In this document: piece after piece, positions 18,529-27,489 of the stretch
Position numbering within the stretch: the stretch's first letter is position 1
Layout: every line of letters starts with the position of its first letter
Assembly (NCBI GenBank): GCA_965228905.1
Contig: CBDDII010000003.1
Span: 1,364,001 to 1,428,000 of the forward strand
DNA: 64,000 nucleotides
Direction: 5' to 3'
DNA from: CALKXV01 sp965228905
Lineage (GTDB): Bacteria; Pseudomonadota; Alphaproteobacteria; Rhodobacterales; Rhodobacteraceae
Program-made: the position numbers and the translations under genes
The notes under the pieces: model-generated
What the model was told of the DNA's origin: nothing
Database searches by the model: none
The model's input: only the letters and a program-made list of their open reading frames with translations

Positions 18529-19694
18529 GAAAAGGTCTTCCGGGGGTCGAAGGCATCGCGCACGCCTTCGAAGATGAAGACCAGAAGCGACAGCATGATC
18601 GCGAAGGTGAAGAAGGCGGTGAAGCCCAGCCAGGGCGCTTGCAGGTTCTGCTTGGCTTGCAGGGTGAGTTCGCCGAGCGACGGGGCCGAAGACGGCAGGC
18701 CGTAGCCCAGGAAATCAAGCCCCGCGAGCGTGGAGATCGTGCCGGTGATGATGAAGGGCAAAAGCGTGACCGTGGCCACCATGGCGTTCGGCAGCATGTG
18801 GCGGAACATGATCGTGCGGTTGGATACGCCCAGGGCGCGGGCGGCGCGGACATATTCGAAGTTGCGCGCCCTCAGGAACTCGGCCCGCACCACGCCGACA
18901 AGGGCGGGCCAGCCGAACAGCACGGTCAAAAAGACCAGCATCCAGAAACTGCGCCCGAAGATCGCGAACATGATGATGATCACGTAAAGCGACGGGGTCG
19001 ATGACCAGATCTCAAGGATGCGCTGGAAGATCAGGTCCAGCCAGCCGCCGAAATAGCCCTGAACCGCGCCTGCGATGATGCCGATGACGCTGGCAATGGC
19101 GGTGACGATCAGCGTGAAGAAGATCGACAGGCGGAAGCCATAGATCACGCGGGCCAGGACGTCGCGCTTGGTGTCGTCGGTGCCCAGCCAGTTGTTCTCA
19201 TCCGGCGCGGAGGGGGCCGCGCCCTGGATGTCGACGATCGTGTCGAACTTGTAGGGGATCGGCGGCCAGATCAGCCAGCCCTTGTCGACGGGTTCGCCAA
19301 GGGCGGTGCCGCTTTCCTCGATCTCGGCCAGGATGCCTTCGGGATCGTCGTAACAGTCGATCACGCCGCCCGAGACGATCAGGCATTCGATGTCTTCGTA
19401 TTGGTACTGCGCCTCAAGCCTCAGATCGCCGCCGAAGGTCGTCTCGGGGTAGAAGTTGAAGATGGGCATGTAGTATTCGCCATTGTGCTTCACGAGGATC
19501 GGCTTGTCGTTGGCGATGAACTCGGCAAACAGGCTGAGGCCGAACAGAAAGCAGAAGATGATCAGCGACCAGAGCGCGCGGCGATTGCGTTTGAAATTGC
19601 GCCAGCGCCGCTGGTTCAGGGGCGACAGCCAGGCGCGTTTCTTTTCGGGCACCACGAATTCGGGCGTTTCGGTCGTGTTTTCGGGCAGGGCCAT
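18525..19694 (-). CDS. yejE: Peptide ABC transporter permease YejE
   Basis: This inner-membrane permease pairs with YejB. The 389-residue protein has the long periplasmic insert after the first membrane helix that is typical of YejE (residues about 65-180, including NNWLGTDDTKRDVLARVIYG). The C-terminal part is a binding-protein-dependent permease domain with the EAA-type loop YVRAARALGVSNRTIMFRHM. It lies 3 nt after yejB and overlaps yejF by 4 nt. Confidence 0.92.
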   Translation of the reverse strand: MALPENTTETPEFVVPEKKRAWLSPLNQRRWRNFKRNRRALWSLIIFCFLFGLSLFAEFIANDKPILVKHNGEYYMPIFNFYPETTFGGDLRLEAQYQYEDIECLIVSGGVIDCYDDPEGILAEIEESGTALGEPVDKGWLIWPPIPYKFDTIVDIQGAAPSAPDENNWLGTDDTKRDVLARVIYGFRLSIFFTLIVTAIASVIGIIAGAVQGYFGGWLDLIFQRILEIWSSTPSLYVIIIMFAIFGRSFWMLVFLTVLFGWPALVGVVRAEFLRARNFEYVRAARALGVSNRTIMFRHMLPNAMVATVTLLPFIITGTISTLAGLDFLGYGLPSSAPSLGELTLQAKQNLQAPWLGFTAFFTFAIMLSLLVFIFEGVRDAFDPRKTFS

Positions 19695-19697
19695 GGC

Positions 19698-20783
19698 TCA
19701 GGCCTCCCGCTTTTCAAAGTCGATGCGGGGATCGACGAAGACATACATCAGGTCGGAAAGGATCCCGACCAGAAGCCCGACAAGGCCGAAGGCGAACAGC
19801 GTGCCGAAAATCACCGGGTAATCGCGCTGCACGGCGGCCTCGAACCCAAGGCGGCCAAGGCCATCCAGCGAAAAGATCGTTTCGATGATCAGAGACGCCC
19901 CGAAGAAGATCCCGATGAAGAGAGACGGGAACCCGGCGATCACGATCAGCATGGCGTTGCGGAAGACGTGGCCGTAAAGGACGCGGCTTTCGTCCAGCCC
20001 CTTGGCCTTGGCGGTGATGACGTATTGCTTTTTGATCTCGTCCAGGAACGAATTCTTGGTCAGAAGCGTCAACGTCGCAAAGCCCGAGATGGACGAGGCG
20101 ATAACCGGCAGGGCGATGTGCCAGAGGTAGTCGAGTGCTTTGCCGAAGGCGGAAAGCTGGTCGAAATTGTCCGACGTCAGGCCGCGCAGGGGGAACCACT
20201 GGAAATAGGTGCCGCCTGCGAAAAGCACCAACAGCAGGATTGCGAACAGGAAGCCGGGGATCGCGTAGGCGACGATAATGAGGCCAGAGGTCCATGTGTC
20301 AAAGCTGGAGCCGTCGCGCACCGCCTTTCGGATGCCAAGGGGGATCGAAACGATATAGGCGATCAGCGTGGACCAGAGGCCAAGGGTGATACTGACCGGC
20401 ATCTTCTCGATCACCAGGTCGACGACGCTGATGCTTCGGAAATAACTCTCGCCGAAGTCGAAGCGCATGTAGTTCCACATCATGTCGACGAACCGCTTCC
20501 ATGCCGGTTTGTCGAAGCCGAACTCACGCTCCAGATCTTCGATGAATTCCTTTGGCAGACCGCGTGCGCCGACATAGCTGCTGTCACTGTCCACAGTGTC
20601 GATATCCACATCTCCGCCGCCGCCCGAGATCGACTCGAACACGTCGCCCGAGCCTTCCAACCGTGCGAGGATCTGTTCGATCGGGCCGCCGGGGACGAAT
20701 TGGGTCAGCGTGAAGTTGATCAGCATGATCCCGAACAGTGTCGGGATGATCAGCAGCAATCGCCGAAGGATGTAAGCTCCCAT
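19698..20783 (-). CDS. yejB: Peptide ABC transporter permease YejB
   Basis: This is the first permease of the Yej importer, 361 residues. It opens with the family start MGAYILRRLLLIIPTLFGI, has a periplasmic segment (about 45-130, with FGFDKPAWKRF), and then the permease domain with the EAA loop YVITAKAKGLDESRVLYGHV. It follows yejA by 7 nt, with GAGGTAA as a ribosome site overlapping the end of yejA. Confidence 0.92.
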   Translation of the reverse strand: MGAYILRRLLLIIPTLFGIMLINFTLTQFVPGGPIEQILARLEGSGDVFESISGGGGDVDIDTVDSDSSYVGARGLPKEFIEDLEREFGFDKPAWKRFVDMMWNYMRFDFGESYFRSISVVDLVIEKMPVSITLGLWSTLIAYIVSIPLGIRKAVRDGSSFDTWTSGLIIVAYAIPGFLFAILLLVLFAGGTYFQWFPLRGLTSDNFDQLSAFGKALDYLWHIALPVIASSISGFATLTLLTKNSFLDEIKKQYVITAKAKGLDESRVLYGHVFRNAMLIVIAGFPSLFIGIFFGASLIIETIFSLDGLGRLGFEAAVQRDYPVIFGTLFAFGLVGLLVGILSDLMYVFVDPRIDFEKREA

Positions 20784-20790
20784 CTGGGCG

Positions 20791-22686
20791 TTACCTCAAG
20801 GCGCCGGCGGCCCTCAGGCCCTCGGCTTTTTCGGCGTTGTACCACCAGTAGTCCAGGTAGCCGAGCCCGAATTCGGGCAGGTTCTCGGGGTATTCGTACA
20901 TGTCGTAATAGGCCACCCAGTTTTCCTGAAGCGACCAGACCGGCACGACGAAGTAATCATAGCGCATCACCCGGTCGATCGCCTTGATGGCTGTGGAAAG
21001 CGTGTCGAAATCCTTGGCGTCGATCACATGCTTGATCAATCCGTCCACCACCGGGTTGCAATAATTCGCGGGGTTGAAGATGTCTTCGCGGTCCGAACAG
21101 CCGTATTTCTGTTCCAGCCCGGTGCCTTCCAGAAGGCCGCTGGCATAGCCGCCGAACAACATGTCATAGTCGTTGTTCTGACGCCGGTTCTGGAATTGGC
21201 TGGGGTCGATCCGGTTGTAGGTGATGTTGACGCCAAGCGCCTTCAGGTTCTCGACATAGGGCAAGAGGATGCGGTCGAAACTCTGGGTATCCTCGATGAA
21301 CTCGACGTCCAGCGTCCGGCCGTTCGCGTCGCGAAGCATCCCGTCGTCGCCGGGCGTGAAACCAGCCTCTTCCATGTAGGCCAAGGCGCGTCGAAGGCTG
21401 CGCCGGTCCAGCGGGCGCTCGCTGCCAGAGGGCTGGATGTAAGGCTCTTCGGTAAAGATCGCTTCGGGCAGTTGATCCCGGAAAGGCTCCAGCAAGGCCA
21501 GTTCGTCACCTTCGGGCACGCCGGTTGCGCGCAAACGGTCGTTTTCCCAGAAACTCTGACGATGCTTGAACAGCCCGTATTGCAGGTTGGTGTTCGTCCA
21601 TTCGAAATTGAACATCTGGCCGATGGCCAGCCGCACGTTGCGATCCGCGAATTTCTCGCGCTGCATGTTGAAGATGAATCCCGAGGCGCCGGGCAGGGTG
21701 CCGTCCGCCAGCACCTCCTTCTTGACCCAGCCCTTGTCGAGGGCAGGGAAATCGTAAAGCGTCGCCCAGTTGATCGAGCTGTTTTCGCGCCGGAAGGTAT
21801 AGACGCCGGCCTTGAAAGCCTCGAACGCAGCAGAACTGTCGCCGAAGTATTCCACCCGGATCTCGTCAAAGTTCGACCGCCCCTTCATCAGGTAATGTTC
21901 GTTGCCCCAGTAATCGGGGTTGCGCTCGTAAACGATCTGGCGGCCCACATCTATGGATTTGACCATGTAGGGCCCGGTGCCGGGGCTGATCTCCAGGCGG
22001 CTTTCGTCAAGCCGCGCGCCGGTTTTCTCGTACCATTTCCTGGACCATGCGGGCAGGGAGCCCATCTGAGTGATAAGATTTTTCTTCGGAAAATCCTCGG
22101 TAAAGACGAATTTCAACGTGTAATCGTCAAGCGCCTCGGCACTGGCGACGGCCTGTCCGACGTAACTGGCGTAAGACGGCGTGCCCTGTTCGATCAAAAG
22201 GTTGTGGCTGAACAGGATGTCATGGGCCGTCATCGGCGTGCCGTCGGAAAAGGTCACGTCGCGGCGCAGGTTGAAGATCACCCAGCTTTCGTCTTCGGGG
22301 TATTCCAGCGTTTCGCACAACAGACAATAGGTCGAGCCGACCTCGTCGCTGGTGGCGATCATCATGTCTTCGTAACCGACGGTGGCGAGTGCGCCCCAGG
22401 ATCCCTTGCCTGTGGCATAGGGGTTCATGCTGTCGAATGTGCCGATGGCGGCGATGCTGATCTCGCCGCCCTTGGGCGCATCCGGGTTCACGTAGGCCAG
22501 GTGGATGTCTTCGGGCGAATACTTCAGTTCCTCGTATTCGTTGTAGCCGTGGCTGACGATGATGTTTTCATGGCTGTCCGAGAGGGCCGGGGCGAGCGAG
22601 CAGAGGAAGGCACCAAGCGACACAAGGCCAAGGGACATCAGGCGAAAGTCGGGCCGTGTTCGGGCCATCAAATCGGTGCGCGGCAT
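20791..22686 (-). CDS. yejA: Periplasmic peptide-binding protein YejA
   Basis: This solute-binding protein delivers oligopeptides to YejBEF. The 631 residues start with a signal peptide (hydrophobic segment about 16-35, ending near ALSDS) and show the SBP family-5 landmarks: GGEISIAAIGTFDSMNPYA, VIFNLRRDVTFSDGTPMTAHDI and the C-terminal VPVWSLQENWVAYYD. ATG at 22686 has a strong GGAGGAGC site. A 7-bp palindrome at 22761-22782 lies upstream and may be an operator. First gene of the operon. Confidence 0.93.
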   Translation of the reverse strand: MPRTDLMARTRPDFRLMSLGLVSLGAFLCSLAPALSDSHENIIVSHGYNEYEELKYSPEDIHLAYVNPDAPKGGEISIAAIGTFDSMNPYATGKGSWGALATVGYEDMMIATSDEVGSTYCLLCETLEYPEDESWVIFNLRRDVTFSDGTPMTAHDILFSHNLLIEQGTPSYASYVGQAVASAEALDDYTLKFVFTEDFPKKNLITQMGSLPAWSRKWYEKTGARLDESRLEISPGTGPYMVKSIDVGRQIVYERNPDYWGNEHYLMKGRSNFDEIRVEYFGDSSAAFEAFKAGVYTFRRENSSINWATLYDFPALDKGWVKKEVLADGTLPGASGFIFNMQREKFADRNVRLAIGQMFNFEWTNTNLQYGLFKHRQSFWENDRLRATGVPEGDELALLEPFRDQLPEAIFTEEPYIQPSGSERPLDRRSLRRALAYMEEAGFTPGDDGMLRDANGRTLDVEFIEDTQSFDRILLPYVENLKALGVNITYNRIDPSQFQNRRQNNDYDMLFGGYASGLLEGTGLEQKYGCSDREDIFNPANYCNPVVDGLIKHVIDAKDFDTLSTAIKAIDRVMRYDYFVVPVWSLQENWVAYYDMYEYPENLPEFGLGYLDYWWYNAEKAEGLRAAGALR

Positions 22687-22760
22687 TCCTGCTCCTCCGT
22701 TCTGGATCGGGGTTATGCATTAACTTTATTAAATTGTACCTAAAATTCGAAATGTCGACG

Positions 22761-22782
22761 GTTCAAGCACTAAGTCTTGAAC
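22761..22782. promoter_or_regulatory. Candidate operator upstream of yejA
   Basis: GTTCAAG-N8-CTTGAAC is a perfect inverted repeat 75 bp upstream of the yejA start, in an AT-rich stretch. A further TTGTTGAAC half-site follows. It could bind a regulator of the importer. It is too close to the cytochrome gene terminator to serve that gene. Confidence 0.35.
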
Positions 22783-22808
22783 TCTTGTTGAACAATCGTG
22801 GGTGCATC

Positions 22809-22843
22809 AAAAAAGCCGGAGGCGCGGGGCGCTCCGGCTTTTT
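22809..22843 (-). terminator. Bidirectional-type terminator after cytochrome c gene
   Basis: GCCGGAG and CTCCGGC form a 7-bp stem with a GC-rich loop. On the minus strand it is followed by TTTTTT, and on the plus strand by TTTTT. It begins 20 nt after the cytochrome stop. Confidence 0.85.
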
Positions 22844-22862
22844 GTGTGCATCATGGGGTCGG

Positions 22863-23384
22863 TTATTGGCCGACCGTCTGCAGGAAGGCGATCAGGTTGG
22901 CGCGATCTTCCACGTCCCGCATCCCGTTGTAGGACATCTTGGTGCCCGGGGCGTAGTTGCGCGGGCTTTCCAGGAAGCCGTTCAGATGTTCCGGGCTCCA
23001 GACATCGGCGACGGCGACGAGGTTGCCGGAATAGCTGTAACCGGCCTCGGAACCGACGGTGCGTCCAACCACGCCGTTCAGCGACGGGCCGGTGCCGTTC
23101 TTGCCGGCTTCAAGTGAATGGCAGGCCTGGCACTGACGGAAAAGGCGTTCGCCCGCACCTGCGTCCGCGGCGGCAAAAACCTCGGCAAAGGGGACTTCGG
23201 CCTCTTCTTCGCCACCACCGGCTTCTGCGCCGGTGTCGATGACATAGGCGGCGTGATGCTCGCCCTCACCGTGGTGTTCTGGTTCGTGATAGATGAACTC
23301 CGCAAAGAAGCCACCTAGCAGGAAGACGAGCCATGTTCCGCAAAGGCCGCCTATCAGCTTGGTCAGTGTCATAGTGTCGAACAT
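22863..23384 (-). CDS. Membrane-anchored class I cytochrome c
   Basis: The 173-residue protein has an uncleaved N-terminal membrane anchor (about 10-31), a flexible acidic linker (35-65) and a cytochrome c domain with heme motif CQACH (85-89) and distal Met at about 150 in PGTKMSY. This layout matches the membrane-bound electron carriers (CycM/CycY type) that link the bc1 complex to oxidases in alphaproteobacteria. It has its own terminator and is divergent from pheA, so it is probably monocistronic. Confidence 0.9.
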   Translation of the reverse strand: MFDTMTLTKLIGGLCGTWLVFLLGGFFAEFIYHEPEHHGEGEHHAAYVIDTGAEAGGGEEEAEVPFAEVFAAADAGAGERLFRQCQACHSLEAGKNGTGPSLNGVVGRTVGSEAGYSYSGNLVAVADVWSPEHLNGFLESPRNYAPGTKMSYNGMRDVEDRANLIAFLQTVGQ

Positions 23385-23495
23385 ATCGGTTCCCGTCGGT
23401 CCGTGTTGGCCCGTATCTATCCGCTTCCCTTGGGGGCCTTCAAGAGTTAAGAGGCGCGACCAAACGACTTAGTTGCCGCACCCCGGGAGGGAGCC

Positions 23496-24323
23496 ATGAC
23501 CGGACGTATCGCCTTTCAGGGAGAACTGGGCGCCTATTCGCACCAGGCCTGCGCCGAAACGCGCCCCGATTCCGAGGTTCTGCCCTGCCGGACCTTCGAG
23601 GATGTGATCGAGGCTGTGCGCAACGGTGACGCCGATCTTGCGATGCTGCCCGTGGAAAATACCACATATGGACGGGTCGCAGACATCCATCGCCTGTTGC
23701 CCGAAAGCGGCTTGCACATCGTGGACGAGGCTTTTGTTCGCGTTCACATCAACCTTTTGGGGGTGCCGGGGGCGCGGGTTTCGGATGTGACGGATGCGCA
23801 TAGCCATCTGGTGCTTTTGCCTCAATGTGGAACTTTTTTGCGCGAACACGGCATTCGGGGGCGTGTCAGCCCGGATAATGCCCGTGCGGCCCGTGAAGTG
23901 GCGGAAGGTAAAGACGTGACCCAGGGCGCGCTGGCCTCGGAGCTTGCCGCCGAGGTCTATGGGTTGGAGGTGCTGGCGCGACATATCGAGGATCAGGACC
24001 ACAACACGACGCGGTTCCTGGTGATGTCGCGCGAGCCTGACAACAGCCGCCGGGGCGGCGACATGATGACGACTTTTGTCTTTCGTGTCAGGAACATACC
24101 GGCCGCGCTTTACAAAGCCATGGGCGGGTTCGCGACCAACGGTGTGAACATGACCAAGCTGGAAAGCTATATGGTCGACGGGTCCTTCACCGCGACCCAG
24201 TTCTATGCCGACATCGACGGCCATCCAGAGGATGAAGCGGTGAAACTGGCCCTGGAAGAACTGGAGTATTTCACCTCGGAACTGCACATCCTGGGCACCT
24301 ATCCGGCCGCGGAAAAGCGTTAG
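23496..24323 (+). CDS. pheA: Prephenate dehydratase
   Basis: This converts prephenate to phenylpyruvate in phenylalanine synthesis. The 275 residues hold the catalytic domain (IAFQGELGAYSHQAC at 5-19, VENTTYGRV near 53, and the TRF motif at 172-174) and a C-terminal ACT domain with GVNMTKLESYMVDG, the Phe-feedback site. No chorismate mutase domain is fused. GGGAGGGAG precedes ATG. There is no Phe-codon leader peptide in the short upstream gap. The 11-bp tandem repeat follows downstream. Confidence 0.93.
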   Translation: MTGRIAFQGELGAYSHQACAETRPDSEVLPCRTFEDVIEAVRNGDADLAMLPVENTTYGRVADIHRLLPESGLHIVDEAFVRVHINLLGVPGARVSDVTDAHSHLVLLPQCGTFLREHGIRGRVSPDNARAAREVAEGKDVTQGALASELAAEVYGLEVLARHIEDQDHNTTRFLVMSREPDNSRRGGDMMTTFVFRVRNIPAALYKAMGGFATNGVNMTKLESYMVDGSFTATQFYADIDGHPEDEAVKLALEELEYFTSELHILGTYPAAEKR

Positions 24324-24385
24324 TCGCCGCCTGATCTGTCGAAAAGTTAATGCGGGTAAACCGGGCGAAACCACCGGAATCCGGG

Positions 24386-24437
24386 CGTCGGTAACACGTC
24401 GGTATTACGTCGGTATCACGTCGGTATTGCGTCGGTG
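24386..24437 (+). repeat. Five tandem 11-bp repeats
   Basis: CGTCGGTA (last copy CGTCGGTG) recurs at 24386, 24397, 24408, 24419 and 24430, exactly 11 bp apart, with three variable bases between units. It sits between the convergent ends of pheA and the ketopantoate-reductase-like gene. The spacing is about one DNA turn. Confidence 0.9.
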
Positions 24438-24526
24438 CATCCCTTGCGATCGGAAAATGCGGGCCGGATGGCGGCAGGTCGCGTTAGGGAATCCCAAGAA
24501 AGTGTTGAGGACGGGGCCGGGGGGCG

Positions 24527-25576
24527 TCAGCCCGGCACGATCGCCTCGGCGAGTTTGCCGTCCACCACCGACACGGTCTTGTCGATCTCTTCGTGGCCCA
24601 TGCCCAGTTCGTGCGAGATCAGTTTGACCAGAAGGTCGACCCGTTCGATGAAGGGCGCCCCCGCGGCGACGGCACGGGCGGCGGATGAGGGTTTCAAAAG
24701 GCTTTCGGCGGCACGCGCGTATTTCTCGAACGGCACCGCATCGGCGGGGTCCGCCCCGAGTTTCTGGGCGATGGCGTCCACATGGGCATAGATCGCGCGG
24801 GATTTTTCCAGATCGCCATGCACCGCGTCGCGAATGGCAATCGGCGCACCGGGCTGGATGCAGCGGTAATTCCCGGTCAGCAGCATCGACCATTTCGCAA
24901 GCGGGACGAAAAGCGAGTCATAGACCCGCAGTTTCACGGGCACATCCTTGCCATCCAGCCGGACCGCCGCGATGTCGCTTTCCAACTCGGACAGGATCGC
25001 GTTGTGCGCATCATCTTCGAAAAGGGCCGCCTTGAAATTCGTGGGCAGACCGACGTGCAGCACGTTGGCGCCTTCCTCGGGCGGACGAAAGGCCTGGGGA
25101 TCGGGGGAACAGAGGCTGACCAGCCCCGGTTTGAACCGATCCCAGACCTGCGCCTTCGTGTAGGCCTCGGTCAGGTCGGTGTCGGAAAGGGCCGGGATGC
25201 GTTTCAGGTAGGGCAGCGGCGGCATGTTCATGATCGAAAGGCAGGGCAGGCCGGATTCGGCGATTTTTATCATCAGCATGTGGATCGTGTGGTTGGCGTA
25301 TTGCGGCTCCTGCATCGCCAGCGCCACCATGTCGTAACGCCCAAGATCCACGGCTTCGGGCGGGCAGGCGTCAAGCTGACCGGGGAGGTCGCGCGAAAAG
25401 ATGGCGCGATGCCGGGATTCGTCGCGCAGCTTGATCCGCACCTCGGTTCCGTCGCTGTTGATAAGGTCGGCGGTCTTCTGGCGGCAGACCAGCGTGACAT
25501 TGTGCCCTGCCATCAAGAGCTTGGTCCCGAGGAGCGAGCCGTAGGACGCTCCGAGGATAAGAATATTTCGAGACAT
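24527..25576 (-). CDS. Ketopantoate reductase family protein
   Basis: The 349-residue protein starts with a Rossmann nucleotide-binding motif (ILILGASYGSLLGTKLLMAG, residues 5-24) and follows the ApbA/PanE layout, with a C-terminal helical domain containing KWSMLLTGNYRC, the region of the catalytic Lys. Several stretches differ from true PanE and it is longer than the usual 300 residues, so the substrate may be another 2-oxo acid. AAAGGTG precedes ATG. It is divergent from the FMN reductase gene. Confidence 0.72.
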   Translation of the reverse strand: MSRNILILGASYGSLLGTKLLMAGHNVTLVCRQKTADLINSDGTEVRIKLRDESRHRAIFSRDLPGQLDACPPEAVDLGRYDMVALAMQEPQYANHTIHMLMIKIAESGLPCLSIMNMPPLPYLKRIPALSDTDLTEAYTKAQVWDRFKPGLVSLCSPDPQAFRPPEEGANVLHVGLPTNFKAALFEDDAHNAILSELESDIAAVRLDGKDVPVKLRVYDSLFVPLAKWSMLLTGNYRCIQPGAPIAIRDAVHGDLEKSRAIYAHVDAIAQKLGADPADAVPFEKYARAAESLLKPSSAARAVAAGAPFIERVDLLVKLISHELGMGHEEIDKTVSVVDGKLAEAIVPG

Positions 25577-25693
25577 GGCGCACCTTTGTAATTTTATTGC
25601 TGTTCCGTTTGTTTAGATCTGGTATGCCATAGATGCAACCGCTTGTTTGCACCTGCGGCAAAGGGCTTGGCTTGATCCGGGCGCGGGATGCCA

Positions 25694-25707
25694 CATATCC
25701 TGATATG
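25694..25707. promoter_or_regulatory. Candidate operator, CATATC-CT-GATATG
   Basis: A perfect 6-2-6 palindrome 22 bp upstream of the FMN reductase start, in the divergent gap with the ketopantoate-reductase-like gene. The position suits a repressor or overlap with a -10 region. Confidence 0.3.
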
Positions 25708-25729
25708 CAACCGAAAACGGGTGGAAATC

Positions 25730-26269
25730 ATGTCCGAGCTTCTTTTGATCTGCGGTTCGTTGCGGCGCGGTTCGTTCAACCGAAAACTGTTATACCAGGC
25801 GGCAGAGCTTTGGGACGGAACCACGGTGATGGCCGAGATCGACATGCCGCTATACAATGGCGATGTCGAAGACGCCTCGGGGCTGCCGGAGGCTGCCACG
25901 CGCCTTGCGGGGCAGGTCGCGCAGGCCGATGCGGTGCTGATTGCGACCCCGGAGTACAACAAGTCGCTGCCCGGCGGGTTGAAGAATGCGCTGGACTGGA
26001 TCAGCCGGGGCGAAGGCAACCCCTGGGCGGACAAGCCGGTCGCCATCGTCTCGGCCGCCGGGGGACGTGCGGGCGGTGCGCGGTCGCAGTTTGCCCTGCG
26101 CCTGGCGCTGACCCCGTTTCAACCGCGCCTTCTGACCGGGCCGGAAGTTCTGGTGGCAGGGGCGTCGAAACAGTTTGACGACGAGGGTCGGTTGACCAGC
26201 GAGCTTTACCGCAAGACCCTGACAACCCTGATGGAAAACCTTGCCCGCGAGGCCGCGATCAGCGCTTAG
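25730..26269 (+). CDS. NAD(P)H-dependent FMN reductase
   Basis: This flavodoxin-fold oxidoreductase is probably a quinone, chromate or flavin reductase of the ChrR/YieF group. The 179 residues show the FMN phosphate loop GSLRRGSFNRKL (8-19) and the isoalloxazine-binding PEYNKSLPGGLKNALDW (near 78). ATG at 25730 with GGTGGA upstream gives the normal start. The stop overlaps the 3' end of the GntR-family gene by 11 bp. Confidence 0.88.
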   Translation: MSELLLICGSLRRGSFNRKLLYQAAELWDGTTVMAEIDMPLYNGDVEDASGLPEAATRLAGQVAQADAVLIATPEYNKSLPGGLKNALDWISRGEGNPWADKPVAIVSAAGGRAGGARSQFALRLALTPFQPRLLTGPEVLVAGASKQFDDEGRLTSELYRKTLTTLMENLAREAAISA

Positions 26270-27035
26270 TGCGGCTGTTTTCGTAATCCAGCCGCTGCAT
26301 GGCGATGGCTTCGTTTTCCTCGGCCTTGCGGTGGTCGGATAGGGCGGTCTTGACGAAATCCATATGCGCTTCGACAGCGGCGCGGGCGGCTTTGCCGTCG
26401 CGGGCCTGAAGGGCGGTGTTGATCTCGCGGTGCTGGTCCAGAAGGTTGCTGCGCGTGGTGCGCTGGTGAAACATGATCCGGCGGTTGTAAAAGACGCCTT
26501 CGCGCAAAAGCTGGTACATGGTGCGCATCATGTGGAGCATGACGACGTTGTGGCTGGCTTCGATGATGGCGAGGTGAAAATCGGCGTCAAGCTGGGCTTC
26601 GTCTTCGGGATTCCGCTTCTGGTGTGCGGTTTCCATCTTTTCAAAGATCGTCTGGACCACGGCAAGGTCGGTGTCGGAACCAAGGCGGGCGGCGCGTTCG
26701 GCGGCCAGCCCTTCCATGTCGCGGCGAAAGTCGATGTAGTCAAAAACCGCCCGGTCGTGGCGGGCGAACAACCGGGTGAGGGCGGGGGGGAAGCCGGAGC
26801 CGAGTTCCTCGGCCACGAAGATGCCGGCGTTCGCCTTGGCGGTCAGAAGCCCCGACATTTGAAGTTCCGCCACCGCATCGCGCAGGGACGGGCGGGAGAC
26901 GCCGAGGCGTTCGGACAACTCGCGTTCCGAGGGCAGGCGTTCACCGGGGCGCAAGACGCCGCGCAGGATCAAAAGCTCGATCTGGCGCACGACGCTGTGC
27001 GAGAGTTTCTCGGGCTGGATCTTTTCGAACGGCAC
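26259..27035 (-). CDS. GntR/FadR-family regulator
   Basis: This 258-residue transcription factor has an N-terminal winged helix (RLPSERELSERLGVSRPSLRDAVAELQMSGLL, about 34-65) and a C-terminal FCD ligand domain with the metal-binding-type residues in DADFHLAIIEASHN and HREINTAL. PdhR/LldR-like members respond to organic acids such as pyruvate, lactate or glycolate. No clear target operon is adjacent. The start is GTG at 27035, with GGAG about 8 nt upstream. Confidence 0.88.
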   Translation of the reverse strand: MPFEKIQPEKLSHSVVRQIELLILRGVLRPGERLPSERELSERLGVSRPSLRDAVAELQMSGLLTAKANAGIFVAEELGSGFPPALTRLFARHDRAVFDYIDFRRDMEGLAAERAARLGSDTDLAVVQTIFEKMETAHQKRNPEDEAQLDADFHLAIIEASHNVVMLHMMRTMYQLLREGVFYNRRIMFHQRTTRSNLLDQHREINTALQARDGKAARAAVEAHMDFVKTALSDHRKAEENEAIAMQRLDYENSRTKR

Positions 27036-27164
27036 GTTTCTGCTCCGGTCAGGGGTGCCAAAAACCTAGTCAGAACGGGCTTGCAGGACAATCCTGTGCC
27101 GAGACGTACTTTTCCGGCGTGGCTTTCGTGGTATTGTCGCGCAACTGAGCGACGAGGGTGAGAG

Positions 27165-27470
27165 ATGAACGATCCGGAAGAAGCCAAGGTCGAGGGCCGC
27201 ATTCACGGCGAACAATTCGAGCCGGATCAGGCGGATAGCCTTTTGATGCGGTTGGTGTTCATGCTGATCATCGCGGTGATGATTTCCTTTGCGCAGACGA
27301 TCCTTGGGGTGATGACGGTGATCCAGTTCATCATCATGGTCATCAACAAGGAGCCGAACGAGAGGCTGGCGGATTTCGGCACCGACCTTGGGGTCTGGGT
27401 GGCCAAGGCGGCGCGGTATCAGACGGCGGCGAGCAATGTGAAGCCCTGGCCCTGGACGGAGTTGGACTAA
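27165..27470 (+). CDS. DUF4389 small membrane protein
   Basis: The 101-residue protein matches DUF4389: two adjacent hydrophobic segments (about 29-63) with LMRLVFMLIIAVMISFAQTILGVMTVIQF, then the conserved NKEPNERLADFG and a C-terminal KPWPWTELD. It is an inner-membrane protein of unknown role. GGGTGAGAG precedes ATG. It is convergent with rimO, 19 bp apart. Confidence 0.85.
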   Translation: MNDPEEAKVEGRIHGEQFEPDQADSLLMRLVFMLIIAVMISFAQTILGVMTVIQFIIMVINKEPNERLADFGTDLGVWVAKAARYQTAASNVKPWPWTELD

Positions 27471-27489
27471 GCCTTTCGAGGTTTGAGAG

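Noticed and set aside
19401..20987. 528-codon open frame on the plus strand
   Set aside because: It is antisense to yejE and yejB, has low-complexity His/Asp/Gln composition and no ribosome site.
21028..22743. 571-codon open frame on the plus strand
   Set aside because: It is the antisense shadow of yejA, which has a clear family match.
24386..24437. Possible CRISPR array at the tandem repeats
   Set aside because: The units are 11 bp with 3-bp variable parts, far too short for repeats and spacers, and no cas genes are present.
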